The notes below the pieces were generated by a model. It saw only the letters and a program-made list of their open reading frames with translations. It ran no database searches and was not told the DNA's origin. Position numbers and translations under genes: made by a program. This document shows positions 26,201 to 35,200 of a stretch of DNA of 64,000 nucleotides, piece by piece (position 1 is the stretch's first letter; every line of letters begins with the position of its first letter). Origin of the DNA: a virus; the IMG/VR virus record IMGVR_UViG_3300033153_006968, positions 1-64,000 of that record; one strand, 5' to 3'.

Positions 26201-27268
26201 ATTAGTATCTGCATCATAAGCCGCTGTAAAATCTCTGCTCTTCTCAGGTTCATATTCAACTACCAATCCAGAAGTGTAACGCGAGATTACTTTCGATCCG
26301 GCTTCCGGCATGCATCCAGACCAGAATGCAACAACGCCCAACATGTCGTCAACCTTACATTCGTAAGGCCATTCCGCTTCGCCTACAGGTTCGTTAAATA
26401 CTTGATTACTGTCTATTTTATTCCACCAGGTATAAGCGCCAGAAGAAACATAAGACATTATCTCTACCTGGCCAGAAGGATCTACTGGAGAATATCTGAA
26501 GTTATAAACTTCTTGAGTTCCGTCAGAGACACCGACTAACTCATAGCTGTCAAATTCGCCGGAAGCGGCAATAATATCTTGATAGCCTTGATCTACAAAA
26601 ATGCGAGGAGTGGCACTATAATCATAATCGACAACAAATTCTTCTTGCCCCGAAGCCATATTGTGAAACGCGATAGTTCCGTCGTCGTTTAATGTATCGG
26701 CATCATCTTCGCCCGTGAATTCAACTTTCTTACGCAAGTTGATATCAATCTCATATTCTCTTTTGGTCTTATCGAAAACATATCGCCTAACATTAACCGG
26801 AACACCGGGCTTAGGTTTGTAGTCAAGGTTGATATATTGAACGCCACTCTGTGTCTGATTGTGGTAGAAATGCTCCAGTCTAAGATCGTCGCTGAATAGA
26901 TACCATTCCGTATTTCTGTCATAAAAATGTCCGTGGTGTATCTTAGGAATCCACAACTCGTCATTCTCAACTACTGAATCTTCGACAGAAAGAAGAAGAA
27001 GATCGTTATTATCTCCAATGCCAGACTGCCAATAATCGTAGGTAAGCCAGGAAGAAACTGGATCCCAAACGACAGGAGCAGATTCAGTTGCATTCAGCTC
27101 TCTATCAGTAGGCCATACTTTTTTATCCCACTGCCAGCCCTGAACTAATTTGCCAGAACCAGGATGCTTTACGTCCGTATATCTTGATTGGAAACCTATA
27201 GATAAATCTTTAGATCCGCTGTAATAGATATGTAGGATAACGTCGTTGTCTACTGAATAATTACTCAT
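23273..27268 (-). CDS. Giant adhesin: Ig-like, seven-bladed propeller and LamG-like domains
   Basis: A 1331-aa protein. The N-terminal approximately 370 residues are beta-rich. About 380-470 resembles an invasin-type (Big_1) Ig domain: GSVGNLVATVKDIEGRVIEG, then LTDASGQAKVIYSPP. About 590-870 has seven YGSGLWVAVG-like, ILTSSDG-ending units, a second propeller in this genome. About 1000-1245 looks like a concanavalin/LamG lectin-like sandwich (RFDGDYTDASPSGVDG, GTLELHYKTPYADYQLG, GYWHQIKMSWDF). A short C-terminal segment ends DLNDPLPSGLYEVG. Domains of this kind bind surface polysaccharides or proteins. Start follows the previous stop with no gap. Confidence 0.76.
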   Translation of the reverse strand: MSNYSVDNDVILHIYYSGSKDLSIGFQSRYTDVKHPGSGKLVQGWQWDKKVWPTDRELNATESAPVVWDPVSSWLTYDYWQSGIGDNNDLLLLSVEDSVVENDELWIPKIHHGHFYDRNTEWYLFSDDLRLEHFYHNQTQSGVQYINLDYKPKPGVPVNVRRYVFDKTKREYEIDINLRKKVEFTGEDDADTLNDDGTIAFHNMASGQEEFVVDYDYSATPRIFVDQGYQDIIAASGEFDSYELVGVSDGTQEVYNFRYSPVDPSGQVEIMSYVSSGAYTWWNKIDSNQVFNEPVGEAEWPYECKVDDMLGVVAFWSGCMPEAGSKVISRYTSGLVVEYEPEKSRDFTAAYDADTNPIHNPFDAGFVLATMNDTEPASIILEASYETGSDYQTEVGGSVGNLVATVKDIEGRVIEGVNVGFEILDPSVGSANLDNSLTDASGQAKVIYSPPANFESVGRFTQDVTVSGDYNIYEIANLFEPTSPSGVLIYAVYDNDDSIGIPASGLDDYYTDYITDEEFEVTPMGVSTSLQSGLDFEKDYRDMFGLEEPVTFDDTLSSNTGTGRKVLLYDSDSGVISPHFGIEQNGLIPSSQTSGTSEDLNEVTYGAGLWVAVGNNDTILTSLDGKVWTARTSGTSGEDFDGIHFANGIFVAGGDSGIILTSSNGIDWSESAGAGDRSGIFDVAYGSGLWIASSFSGEVYKSSDSGISWSSDNVGIAQDCLCITYGNGVWVVGSQEGNLSVSSDGGSSWTPKSAPVEQDYYDGIYADGFFLLVGIGSIITSSDGDSWDSATVAGYGFKGIDYGSGLFVTSANSNVIMSSPDGTGNWTVLTGVNGSVNLHGVGHNDGNYVVVGTGGTIYFISIDFINSPIWPIHHQNIGTSDNPILQLIYASDGEDPFAGDVRSFFIAVEGGDRARAYITNNKTRKKTYSNTINLDTNVPEKSDGVFFFTSSADIPTNLFNRPYDVNALPDATIIATSGELWDYYLNERLPTTIKEYKELTITDPPSRVLYRFDGDYTDASPSGVDGTDYGTSFITTNAFNTQSLSVAVSSDCVMASGLVPEYLDMNKGTLELHYKTPYADYQLGSGSNAEYLNYLVGQSSTTLEDGTSPIGYDGIIIRAEKIGVTPYVFFDWMASGQTAGIASQRAYRLDSTNLTDGYWHQIKMSWDFSPDDVVLNSGQLDLDVWVDNISIINSDNIPFNNIPQTITSGLEYVAGFAASGIGAEVVDLGGNFSALGYYDEIRLSSGEQTDYTFQPDYGLTYEDYVTWFRRTRKLDTRSVDLDGYTFSGVAPNMTPIGYRLKDDNSEIASVLDQRVFLDLNDPLPSGLYEVG

Positions 27269-28168
27269 CTATGGCCCAACTGAGATTCCCGTAATACTCA
27301 ATAGTTCATTCACAAAATCTGCACCAAGTTCCTTGGGCGCTCCATTGATTGTATCCCCATCACTATCTGTAATCTGCTCAAACATTTTAGTCTTGAAGTC
27401 GTCAGACTGTAGGTTGTGTACAATCACTGGGCTTGCCCATACTTTAAAATCGTCATTTCTATATTTATATCTTATTGCCGATCCTGGAGAAGGACTTTCT
27501 GTAGTATAGATTATTCCATTTAAATAATCAATATAATATTGTCCAGCTCTTACAAGTTCTATTTGCGTATCAACTCTACTTACTAGATTAGAGCTAGAAA
27601 CAGAAACAGAGTCAGAAAATAATTTATTATGATTTAAATTAATTACTGCGCCAGAGGTAGATAAATCCTCAGAGACAATAAGTTCAACAGAGCTTTGATC
27701 GTAAATCGTCATCGAACGTGTACTACTACTAACTCCGCTCTTAATACTTGCTGAAAAATAACCTGTTGCTTGAATAGAGGTAAGTAGTTCTGAATAATTA
27801 TATGCTCCGTCATCATGGTCGTATCTGTCAATAGTTGCAGCTAACCCACTAGTGCTATCAGTATAGTCGCTATACACATAGCATTTCGTTTCCTCAAATA
27901 TGATTGCCGGATTGCTCCCCAAAGAGTCTCCATCAGAGTCTAACACCGGAGTAATAGTCATAGCTTGAAACATATTTAGTCCAAGCTCTCTTGTGATAGC
28001 GTAAACCAATCCAAGACGATCTGAACCAGCTCTATGAACAAAGACATCAAAGAGACGCTGCTTATATGCGTCATTTTTTTCACCAGAAAGACGAACCAGA
28101 TCTAGTAATAGACCCATGTTGTCCAACTCGTTATGGACTTGCCATTGCTCTGGAGTATAAGTTGCCAT
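27269..28168 (-). CDS. Baseplate-associated protein, family not recognised
   Basis: A 299-aa protein. The N-terminus (TPEQWQVHNELDNMGLLLDL, then RLSGEKNDAYKQRLFDVFVH) is helical and similar in style to the N-terminal segment of tail proteins that follow gpJ in Mu- and T4-like baseplates. The remainder is beta-rich (QTFIELVRAGQYYIDYLNG-type strands). TAATG coupling to the 532-aa gene. Probably wedge or fibre-connector; inferred from position between gpJ-like and the adhesins. Confidence 0.55.
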   Translation of the reverse strand: MATYTPEQWQVHNELDNMGLLLDLVRLSGEKNDAYKQRLFDVFVHRAGSDRLGLVYAITRELGLNMFQAMTITPVLDSDGDSLGSNPAIIFEETKCYVYSDYTDSTSGLAATIDRYDHDDGAYNYSELLTSIQATGYFSASIKSGVSSSTRSMTIYDQSSVELIVSEDLSTSGAVINLNHNKLFSDSVSVSSSNLVSRVDTQIELVRAGQYYIDYLNGIIYTTESPSPGSAIRYKYRNDDFKVWASPVIVHNLQSDDFKTKMFEQITDSDGDTINGAPKELGADFVNELLSITGISVGP

Positions 28169-29766
28169 TATGTAATATCTACGCTATCGTAATCCTCTCT
28201 AAAATAAACTATCTTATCTTTATAATCTACTATCATCAAGTCTGTATGTAAATCGAATTTGTGGAATGAAGTACTTGTCTTTATCCATAACTGTTGATCT
28301 GAACTAAAGTCCAAACCGCTCATAGTCTCACCAGGCATATCAGAAGACAAGTCTATTGTAGTTAATGGAAGTTTATACTGAACGGGGACTATTACTTTAT
28401 CGTACTGTACCACTCCGTCACTATATACAGCCTCAAGAGTAAATTTATATTCTCCGCGCTCGGAAGCGACAATCAATCTTTCTTCTTCTAATTGCCTACT
28501 GTAACTAGTGGGATAATTCCAGAAGTCCGAAGTAACCGAAACTGCTACGCCGTTAGACAGTCCATATTTTACTCCGTCAGGAGTTTCGTATGACAGTCGA
28601 TACTTGTCAATTTTTTTCAGCAAACGAGTTTGAGTAGGGGTAATAGATATGTCTTCTCCGAACAATACATAGTCTTCACCAAGTTCTATTTTGACTTCAG
28701 GACCATTAGTTCTTTCTCTAACAAAGTCAACACCGCTCACCGTTGTTTCTTCCATGCTGTAACAGTATAATTTAGCGCTGTGGTCGATAACCCAACATCT
28801 ATCTGTAAATGGCTGCACAGCTATATCTGCCGCACTGACATTGCTCTCGCTAGAGTCAAGAAGTTCCCATCTATTCTCTGGAGCCTTGTCAGAAAATCCA
28901 AACAAGAGATTCTGCCATTCGTCAGATATATAACCTATTCTATCTAGGGTGGAACCACGAGCAAATCCTCCAAGGTCCCAGAACTCATCAACTTTATTAT
29001 CGTTTTCTGACCATCTAAGATTGTAGAAAGACCAATATGGACCAGCGTTAGTATCTCCAGATAAAATATCTACCTGAACTCCGCTCTCCATATTATAAAT
29101 GTCGACACGAGTTATCTCTTCCCACTCTTTGAGAGTCTGTCTTTTCTCGTCCCAAGCATATGTAAGAGTCTCTGTTTCTTCGGTTCCTTTTCTTGTGGTA
29201 CCGGTGAGAACAACTTGACCTCTATCAACTTCGCTATCGTCGTTAACTGAGACGTACTGAGTACCGCTACTTACTTCCACCCATAAATGTCCACCGCCCA
29301 AATGGTGAGCGAGTAAACCGCTGTATGGAAAATCATCTACAAATTGAGAAAGAAGCTTGTCAGTTTTATTTGACACAGTATCTGAAAGGGTTGTTCGAGT
29401 TGGTATGGCATTATACCAAAGATCTTCTAAGTCGTTGTTGTCCGCTAATGAAACAGAATATTCTACGCTACTAGAAGTTCCCACAACAGTAGGAGCAATC
29501 TCTATTGGATTTAAAGGATCTGAAGTATTAGTAGAAAAGGTAAACGAAGTAGGTAATTGAACCTTATAGACAAGGTCAATTTCATCAAGATTAACGGTAG
29601 AAAGATATTGGTTCCACTTCATTCTCTCTAAGTATTTGTCCATTTTATCAATGGGCAGGGATAGAGCATTAAAAAATTGAAAACCTATAGATTGATCGTT
29701 ATTTCGGATCCTAGAATAAGTCGGATAATAATTTACTAACTCTTGAACACTTCTTCTCTTTGTCAT
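28168..29766 (-). CDS. Baseplate wedge or fibre-connector protein
   Basis: A 532-aa protein. The N-terminus (YYPTYSRIRNNDQSIGFQFF, then LSLPIDKMDKYLERMKWNQY) has the compact helical look of gpI-like/T4 gp7-region wedge proteins. The rest is beta-rich with possible Ig-like repeats (SRQLEEERLIVASERGEYKF). TAATG overlaps on both sides couple it to the gpJ-like gene and the 299-aa gene. Its exact equivalent in T4 or Mu is not clear from sequence. Confidence 0.58.
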   Translation of the reverse strand: MTKRRSVQELVNYYPTYSRIRNNDQSIGFQFFNALSLPIDKMDKYLERMKWNQYLSTVNLDEIDLVYKVQLPTSFTFSTNTSDPLNPIEIAPTVVGTSSSVEYSVSLADNNDLEDLWYNAIPTRTTLSDTVSNKTDKLLSQFVDDFPYSGLLAHHLGGGHLWVEVSSGTQYVSVNDDSEVDRGQVVLTGTTRKGTEETETLTYAWDEKRQTLKEWEEITRVDIYNMESGVQVDILSGDTNAGPYWSFYNLRWSENDNKVDEFWDLGGFARGSTLDRIGYISDEWQNLLFGFSDKAPENRWELLDSSESNVSAADIAVQPFTDRCWVIDHSAKLYCYSMEETTVSGVDFVRERTNGPEVKIELGEDYVLFGEDISITPTQTRLLKKIDKYRLSYETPDGVKYGLSNGVAVSVTSDFWNYPTSYSRQLEEERLIVASERGEYKFTLEAVYSDGVVQYDKVIVPVQYKLPLTTIDLSSDMPGETMSGLDFSSDQQLWIKTSTSFHKFDLHTDLMIVDYKDKIVYFREDYDSVDIT

Positions 29767-30989
29767 TAACTCGCAATTGTAAACAAGATCGGACTGGTTC
29801 CGGCGTATTGATTCTCGACAATGACTCGTTCATCCTCTTCTGCGCTATAGTCGTTAAGGAGGATTCCTCGAATTTTATTGTCTTCAAGCTTTGTAGGTTT
29901 GTAGGTATAAATGTTTTCAAAAGGTTTAGTGGCGCTTCCAACATTTTTGATTTCGGAAGATGTAGCCATTACACGTTCAATCAGTTCATTCACGATCATA
30001 TCTTCATCTATATCTAGACTGTTAATATAGTCTGTTACATTTGATGTCACAGCATTCAGTATATTAGTTTCTTCTGATGCTGTCATTCTTTTTTTGAGAG
30101 TTAGTTTACCAACAAGAGAGATTCCTACTTCAATAGGGGCTCTTACACTCGGCACTACACCATGCGCTACAACTTTAAGCACTGCTTCGTTCACTGCGCT
30201 AATGAGGCCAGTCGGAACAGTAGGAGTCACAGCTTTGATTAAGACATCAAAAGTTCCTATACCTCTGAAATATGGAATAATTACTAAATCTGCTACACCT
30301 GGAGTGTTTAGAACGGCTAGTCTAACTGATGTAAGATTGGCCTTTTCGGCACTAGTTACTTGTTTAGATATACGAAAACGATAATTGGTATCTATCTCTC
30401 CGTCCTCTCCTTTGATAACTTCTGAATCGTTAACGACTTTGAGAGAATCATCTGCACTGCCTGTATAGTTAGTGAAGTTATGATATTTTAATTGCCGCGC
30501 GCCAACATTGCTTCTTGTTCCAGGCTGAACTGCCTGTGCAGCAACATACACTTCAGAGAGAGAAGAAGACAAAATAACATTATAGGGAATCCTATATGTT
30601 ACTCCCGTACCAGCAAGAGCTGTGCCTACACTTGTTCCAGAAGATAAAAGTATTGAATTGCCATTATTGACATCTCCAAATGTACCACTATCTACATAGA
30701 ATCTTATTACCCTTTCAGAAGAAGAAACAGAAGCGGTCTCTTGACCAAGCTTCTCTATTCCCATCATGTCGCCAATAAATTCTAGATATTTTCCATCTGC
30801 GCCGACAAGAAGAGCTTGAGCGATATTCACGTCGAACTTCTGATACATCTTGCCGAGCTTACCAGAAAGAGCATTTACTATAGCTCGCGTCTTGCTACCA
30901 ACAGAGGTTTTTGTAATGGGAGTATTGTCTATGACTTCAATAAGTAAATCGCCAAATATTTTATCTTTGGACTCTGAGAATAACGGCAT
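29766..30989 (-). CDS. Baseplate J / gp6-like wedge protein
   Basis: A 407-aa protein with the features of the Baseplate_J family: N-terminal helix pair (KTSVGSKTRAIVNALSGKLG), beta-domain with VYVAAQAVQPGTRSNVGARQ, then GEDGEIDTNYRFRISKQVT and the conserved VRLAVLNTPGVADLVIIPYF, ending in a C-terminal alpha-beta domain. In Mu and P2 this protein (gp47/gpJ) forms the wedge ring with gp25-like and gpI-like partners. The gp25-like gene lies immediately upstream with TAATG overlap, matching that partner order. Confidence 0.85.
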   Translation of the reverse strand: MPLFSESKDKIFGDLLIEVIDNTPITKTSVGSKTRAIVNALSGKLGKMYQKFDVNIAQALLVGADGKYLEFIGDMMGIEKLGQETASVSSSERVIRFYVDSGTFGDVNNGNSILLSSGTSVGTALAGTGVTYRIPYNVILSSSLSEVYVAAQAVQPGTRSNVGARQLKYHNFTNYTGSADDSLKVVNDSEVIKGEDGEIDTNYRFRISKQVTSAEKANLTSVRLAVLNTPGVADLVIIPYFRGIGTFDVLIKAVTPTVPTGLISAVNEAVLKVVAHGVVPSVRAPIEVGISLVGKLTLKKRMTASEETNILNAVTSNVTDYINSLDIDEDMIVNELIERVMATSSEIKNVGSATKPFENIYTYKPTKLEDNKIRGILLNDYSAEEDERVIVENQYAGTSPILFTIAS

Positions 30990-31471
30990 TATGTTCTCCT
31001 AAAAATATGCTCTCTTTCTCTCTGGTCTTGAGGTTTAAACCAAACGCTATCTTCAACACTATCGTATATAACAGTTACAACGACTGGCTGTCCCAATTCA
31101 AGACTGTTCATATTGGTAGCCATAGCATTGACCTTAATAAATATAGCAACTTCGTGTATTCCGATAGGGGTAACTCGAACATCCAAATCTTCTGGACGAA
31201 CTACGTTGTTAGAAATGAGAGAACTCTTTACTCTTTGCTCTATAGCTTTTCCAATCTCTCTCGTATTCGGCTCTCCTCTATAATCGCTGAGGGTCGTCGC
31301 AAAAGCAGGATTGGCTTTCCAGTCTCCTACTTCGCTCTTAATAATACTTTGAATTTCTTGAATTTTTGCCTGGATTAGATCCGCAGAGGTGTCTCCAAGG
31401 TCGCCGTCTTTACCTACTGTATAGTCTCCGTCATATGTGAATTCAAGATCTATAGAATCGTATAATGAAAT
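30989..31471 (-). CDS. gp25-like baseplate wedge protein, probable AUU start
   Basis: About 160 aa of the T4 gp25/P2 gpW-like fold: IQEIQSIIKSEVGDWKANPA, a positively charged turn TLSDYRGEPNTREIGKAIEQ, and VRPEDLDVRVTPIGIHEVAI. An in-frame TTG at 31486 would place the start inside the only Shine-Dalgarno (GGAGG at 31478-31482). The better start is ATT (31471-31469), 8 nt after GGAGG, because no ATG, GTG or TTG codon follows before the family region. This is unusual and needs protein data. Functions with the gpJ-like protein in the wedge. Confidence 0.78.
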   Translation of the reverse strand: MSLYDSIDLEFTYDGDYTVGKDGDLGDTSADLIQAKIQEIQSIIKSEVGDWKANPAFATTLSDYRGEPNTREIGKAIEQRVKSSLISNNVVRPEDLDVRVTPIGIHEVAIFIKVNAMATNMNSLELGQPVVVTVIYDSVEDSVWFKPQDQREREHIFRRT

Positions 31472-31492
31472 TGCCGTTACCTCCAAACAATA

Positions 31493-31831
31493 TTATACCA
31501 CCAAAAAAGCCATTAAAAACGGAAGTGATAAAGCCACACTTGTAAACATTCCTATTGGAGGAATGGGCAGTTGAGAAGGGATAGGAGTAACAATAGTAGA
31601 AGGAACCATCTTCACAAAATCATTCATTCCTACAAAAAGACCTGCAGTTCTGATATTCTCACCAGTCGTAATAAAAGATACTGGACCACTTATATGGGTT
31701 CCCTTCTTGTCTATGGCGATAAAAGCACTCTTGGAACCAGCCATTATAGCAGTCTCTGGAGTGATCATAAAGCCAGCATCACTTTCTCTGCTCGCCTTCC
31801 AAATTTTGTAGTCCTTCTTACTTGCTCCCAT
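31493..31831 (-). CDS. Small baseplate protein with hydrophobic C-terminus
   Basis: A 112-aa protein. Residues 1-70 are a short beta-rich domain (AGFMITPETAIMAGSKSAFI, GTHISGPVSFITTGENIRTA). The C-terminus is proline-rich (TPIPSQLPIPPIG) followed by a 19-residue hydrophobic stretch (MFTSVALSLPFLMAFLVV) that could be a membrane segment. It lies between the OB-spike-like and gp25-like genes. The region may be the tip of the spike or a membrane-interacting baseplate protein, but no family is recognised. Confidence 0.55.
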   Translation of the reverse strand: MGASKKDYKIWKASRESDAGFMITPETAIMAGSKSAFIAIDKKGTHISGPVSFITTGENIRTAGLFVGMNDFVKMVPSTIVTPIPSQLPIPPIGMFTSVALSLPFLMAFLVV

Positions 31832-31839
31832 TTATCCTC

Positions 31840-32259
31840 CTAAAGTAGGCCCGGGGAAAAAATCCTATAGGCACCTACAGCTACTTCATTCAGGTAAGGC
31901 GTCTTTCTAAGAAAGCTGTGATCTTCGTCCCCTATCACTTCAATTATAGCATTTCTTGGACTAAGTTTTCCTCTCCAATATATTCTAACAACTAAACCTT
32001 CTCTGAGTGCACCCCAAAGAAGATAAATCTCAGACAACGGAGTGGCCAGTGGCAAAAACGCATTAGAGATCTCGTTCCCTACCTTTCCGTCTGCCTCTAA
32101 TTTTTTAACCTTTACCTGACCACTGTCATAGTTAACGGCACTTATGATCCCATAGGTAACTCTGTCCTGCTTGTCGGAAGGCTGCTGCGCTTGACGATTT
32201 GTTTCGTGCAAGGCTTGCTGTAGTTCGTTTTTAGGTGCGGAAGAATTATATCCTGGCAT
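31840..32259 (-). CDS. gpV-like OB-fold baseplate spike/hub protein
   Basis: A 139-aa protein. Residues 33-115 form an OB-fold pattern of the phage_base_V type: VTYGIISAVNYDSGQVKVKK, SNAFLPLATPLSEIYLLWGA, LREGLVVRIYWRGKLSPRNA and IIEVIG. The preceding 30 residues are Gln/Asn-rich. In contractile phages the OB domain docks the spike on the hub. Coupled by TAATG to the hub gene. Confidence 0.72.
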   Translation of the reverse strand: MPGYNSSAPKNELQQALHETNRQAQQPSDKQDRVTYGIISAVNYDSGQVKVKKLEADGKVGNEISNAFLPLATPLSEIYLLWGALREGLVVRIYWRGKLSPRNAIIEVIGDEDHSFLRKTPYLNEVAVGAYRIFSPGLL

Positions 32260-35200
32260 TATTCTGGTGGACTAATTATATCTCCTAATAAATAATTACT
32301 AATATCTCCTTGGGTATGACCGGCCCAACTATTAGGATGAAGTTTATCATAAACGTCATTAAGATACAATGGAGCAGTCCTTTCAGCTTCTTTGATCCAT
32401 TTGCCAATCCTCTGAATAAAGCTGCCTCCAGTATGTCTGTTGGGAAGCCCTCCTATCATAGGTTTGTTTCCAAGAACTAACGGAGAGAATCTAAAAGGAT
32501 GAGCAAGCTGAGTTCTCGTTATTAACTTTCTGAATATGAATATCCCGAGCATTCCGGTAATAGAGGACGCCCCTTTAACGCCTATAGCATTCTCGGAAGA
32601 ATTAAAAAACATCCTGGCGATTGGGGCAAATGGAGCACTAAGCGGAGCTAACACACCCTGCGTTACTGCTGCGCCAACAGTGTCAATACTTCCCACTCCT
32701 ACAGAAGCTTTAACTATAGAACCAAGACTCTGAAGACCTATTGATTTGAGACCCTGTTCTACTATCAATCCCATCGCATCTGCCGTAGCCATTGTAGAAT
32801 GTTGATTAACGTGAACCATAAGATCAGGAGTTATCTCTGTTATAAATCCGTTCTTCTGACTAAATCGATGTATAACTTGCTCTACTTCTATCGGTCCATA
32901 CATGTCGTTATATTCGTCAAAAATATAGACAACATCAAAAGGACGGATTTTAGGATTGCCAACAGAAACAATAGAGCCTGTATACGCTTCCTTTAAAGAG
33001 TTGAATAAAAGAGAAACGCAATAATTTTTTGCCATCTCATAACCTACACAATTAGGATACTGGGCAAATAGCTCTCTAACTTCTTCATCTGGAATAGCCG
33101 CATCTGCTTTCAGAGTGAAGGCCTTAGCATCATCAAAATTTAGTCGTGCTGTATCGTTGTCTACATAAGGAGAATCATCGCTATACTGTAGAGTTACGGT
33201 ATTAAAAGTATTATGTGCCGAAGAAGAAATAGAATTGTGGAGAATATGCATAGAGCTTGTCAGAACATGATATGAACGAAATGGTTTTATAAAGCCCTTA
33301 TCTAAGGCATAAATCTTTGCAATCTTCTTTACCCAAGCTTCCTGTTCTTTCTTGTCATTGGTCGTAACGGCATTCTCTAATTCTTCTGACGGGAGAGAGT
33401 CATTACCGACCATTCTCTCCTGTGCTCTTTGTTGTTCCTCTCCTTCAACTCCGTCTTTAACAATTTTCCTCATCTGCTCCATTACGTCTTCTTCAGAATG
33501 ATCTGGATCTCTAGCGAAATAAAGCTGATCTGGCAATCCAAAAAACATTGTCATCCTAGGGCCATGTTTGCCTTGATAAGGAACTGGGCAAGCGATATAA
33601 CTTGGATGTCTAAGAGTCATCTCTTGAAATACGTCCCATACAGTTGTGTGATATAGAGAATAAGTAGGAGTCGTTGAAAAATTGCCAAGAAATCTATCCA
33701 TTAGACCAAGAACATTGCTTCCCTGCGGCGCAAAAATATTATCGTCTTGCGGCGAAGGTTGGAATTTCCACCGATTCTTAAGCAGACTGTATCCGGCATT
33801 CTTTCCAAATTCACCACCTTCCCATCTACCGAAATGTACAACCTCTGGTGAAGCAAGAAGCTGTTCAAGCATTGCAAAGGTTCTGCCATCTCCATCAAAC
33901 CACCCACCGAACTCTTTTACTTCCCCATGGATCGACTGAATAAGTTCTATGGCAAAGCTCTGACAAACAATCTCTACCAAATCGGTACTCTCAGAAAATT
34001 GCACATCTGTTATTACGCCATTAAAAACAACGTCTAGCTCATCTGGATTATTGCTGTATCCCAAATTAAGTTGTACCTGTATGCCAGGCTGCAACATAAG
34101 AGAAGCGATCGGATTTTCTTTAGCTGTGTTCGTTGCAGAGCCTCCTTTTTCTACTGCAATATTTCCCTCTTCGTCAAGATTTTTAGTTGGATCAGCGGCA
34201 AAAGAAAACTTCCTATTACTAAGAACTCCAGATATATTTGTCATTCTAATTCTGCACAAATCTGCAGCAATCTTTCTACTTCTAATTACTTCTATCTCTT
34301 GAATCGCACTATATGAAAAGAAATCATCAAAGGCAAATTTCTTTCTTTCGCCCAAATCGCTTTCAATAAAATAAAGCTTGAAGGTAGGATAGGCGCGTTT
34401 CATGCCATACCCTTGTCCGCTCTTCAATTCTTTTTCGAATTGTTCAATACTCTTCGTAAATAGGCTTTCGTTATTTGGATCAAGGCCAGCTATAGGTCCT
34501 TGAGATTTAGTTGTTTCTCCTTTGAGAATCGGTAAAGGATCTGTATGTTGACCATCTTTTTCCATTTGAAAATGGAGATGAGGTCCTGTTGAATAACCAG
34601 TAGTGCCCATATGTCCTATTAATTTGCCGACTTCTACCGTAAGAGCCCTATTAACGCCATCGTCAGAAATTCCTAAATCGGCAGAACGATATAAAATACT
34701 AGCCCAACCCTGAGTAATTTCGTCCCACATTAGATGAGAATATTTAGTAATCCATCCGTTAGCATGCTGTATTACTAAAGTCACTCCCTTTGCATCTGCT
34801 CTCGCTTGCTGCGCGATTTCTAAAGTTGGATGAAATATAACTTTGCCATAATCACTTATTTTTATAATCCGTCCAGAGGCAGATGCCAATATCTCACTAC
34901 CTCTACTGTCTCTCCAATTATCTGCAGCAAGATCTAGTCCTTTATGAAAGGAAGGCTTCTTTTCGCCCTGTTTTTTTGCAACAGGATCGTCTCTCTTCCC
35001 ATACCTAGATGTAATCCTACGGACAGTAGAACGGGTGGGCCACTTAAAACTAGGATCCTTGCCAGAATCATGATCGGCAGGATTCTCATATTCACTAGGT
35101 GGCAAAAAAGACAATACTTCATTCGTTTCAAATCTATGCTGTACGGCAGCCGCATTAGAAGGAGGAGATACATTACTCTCTATTGAATTTCTATAATTGG

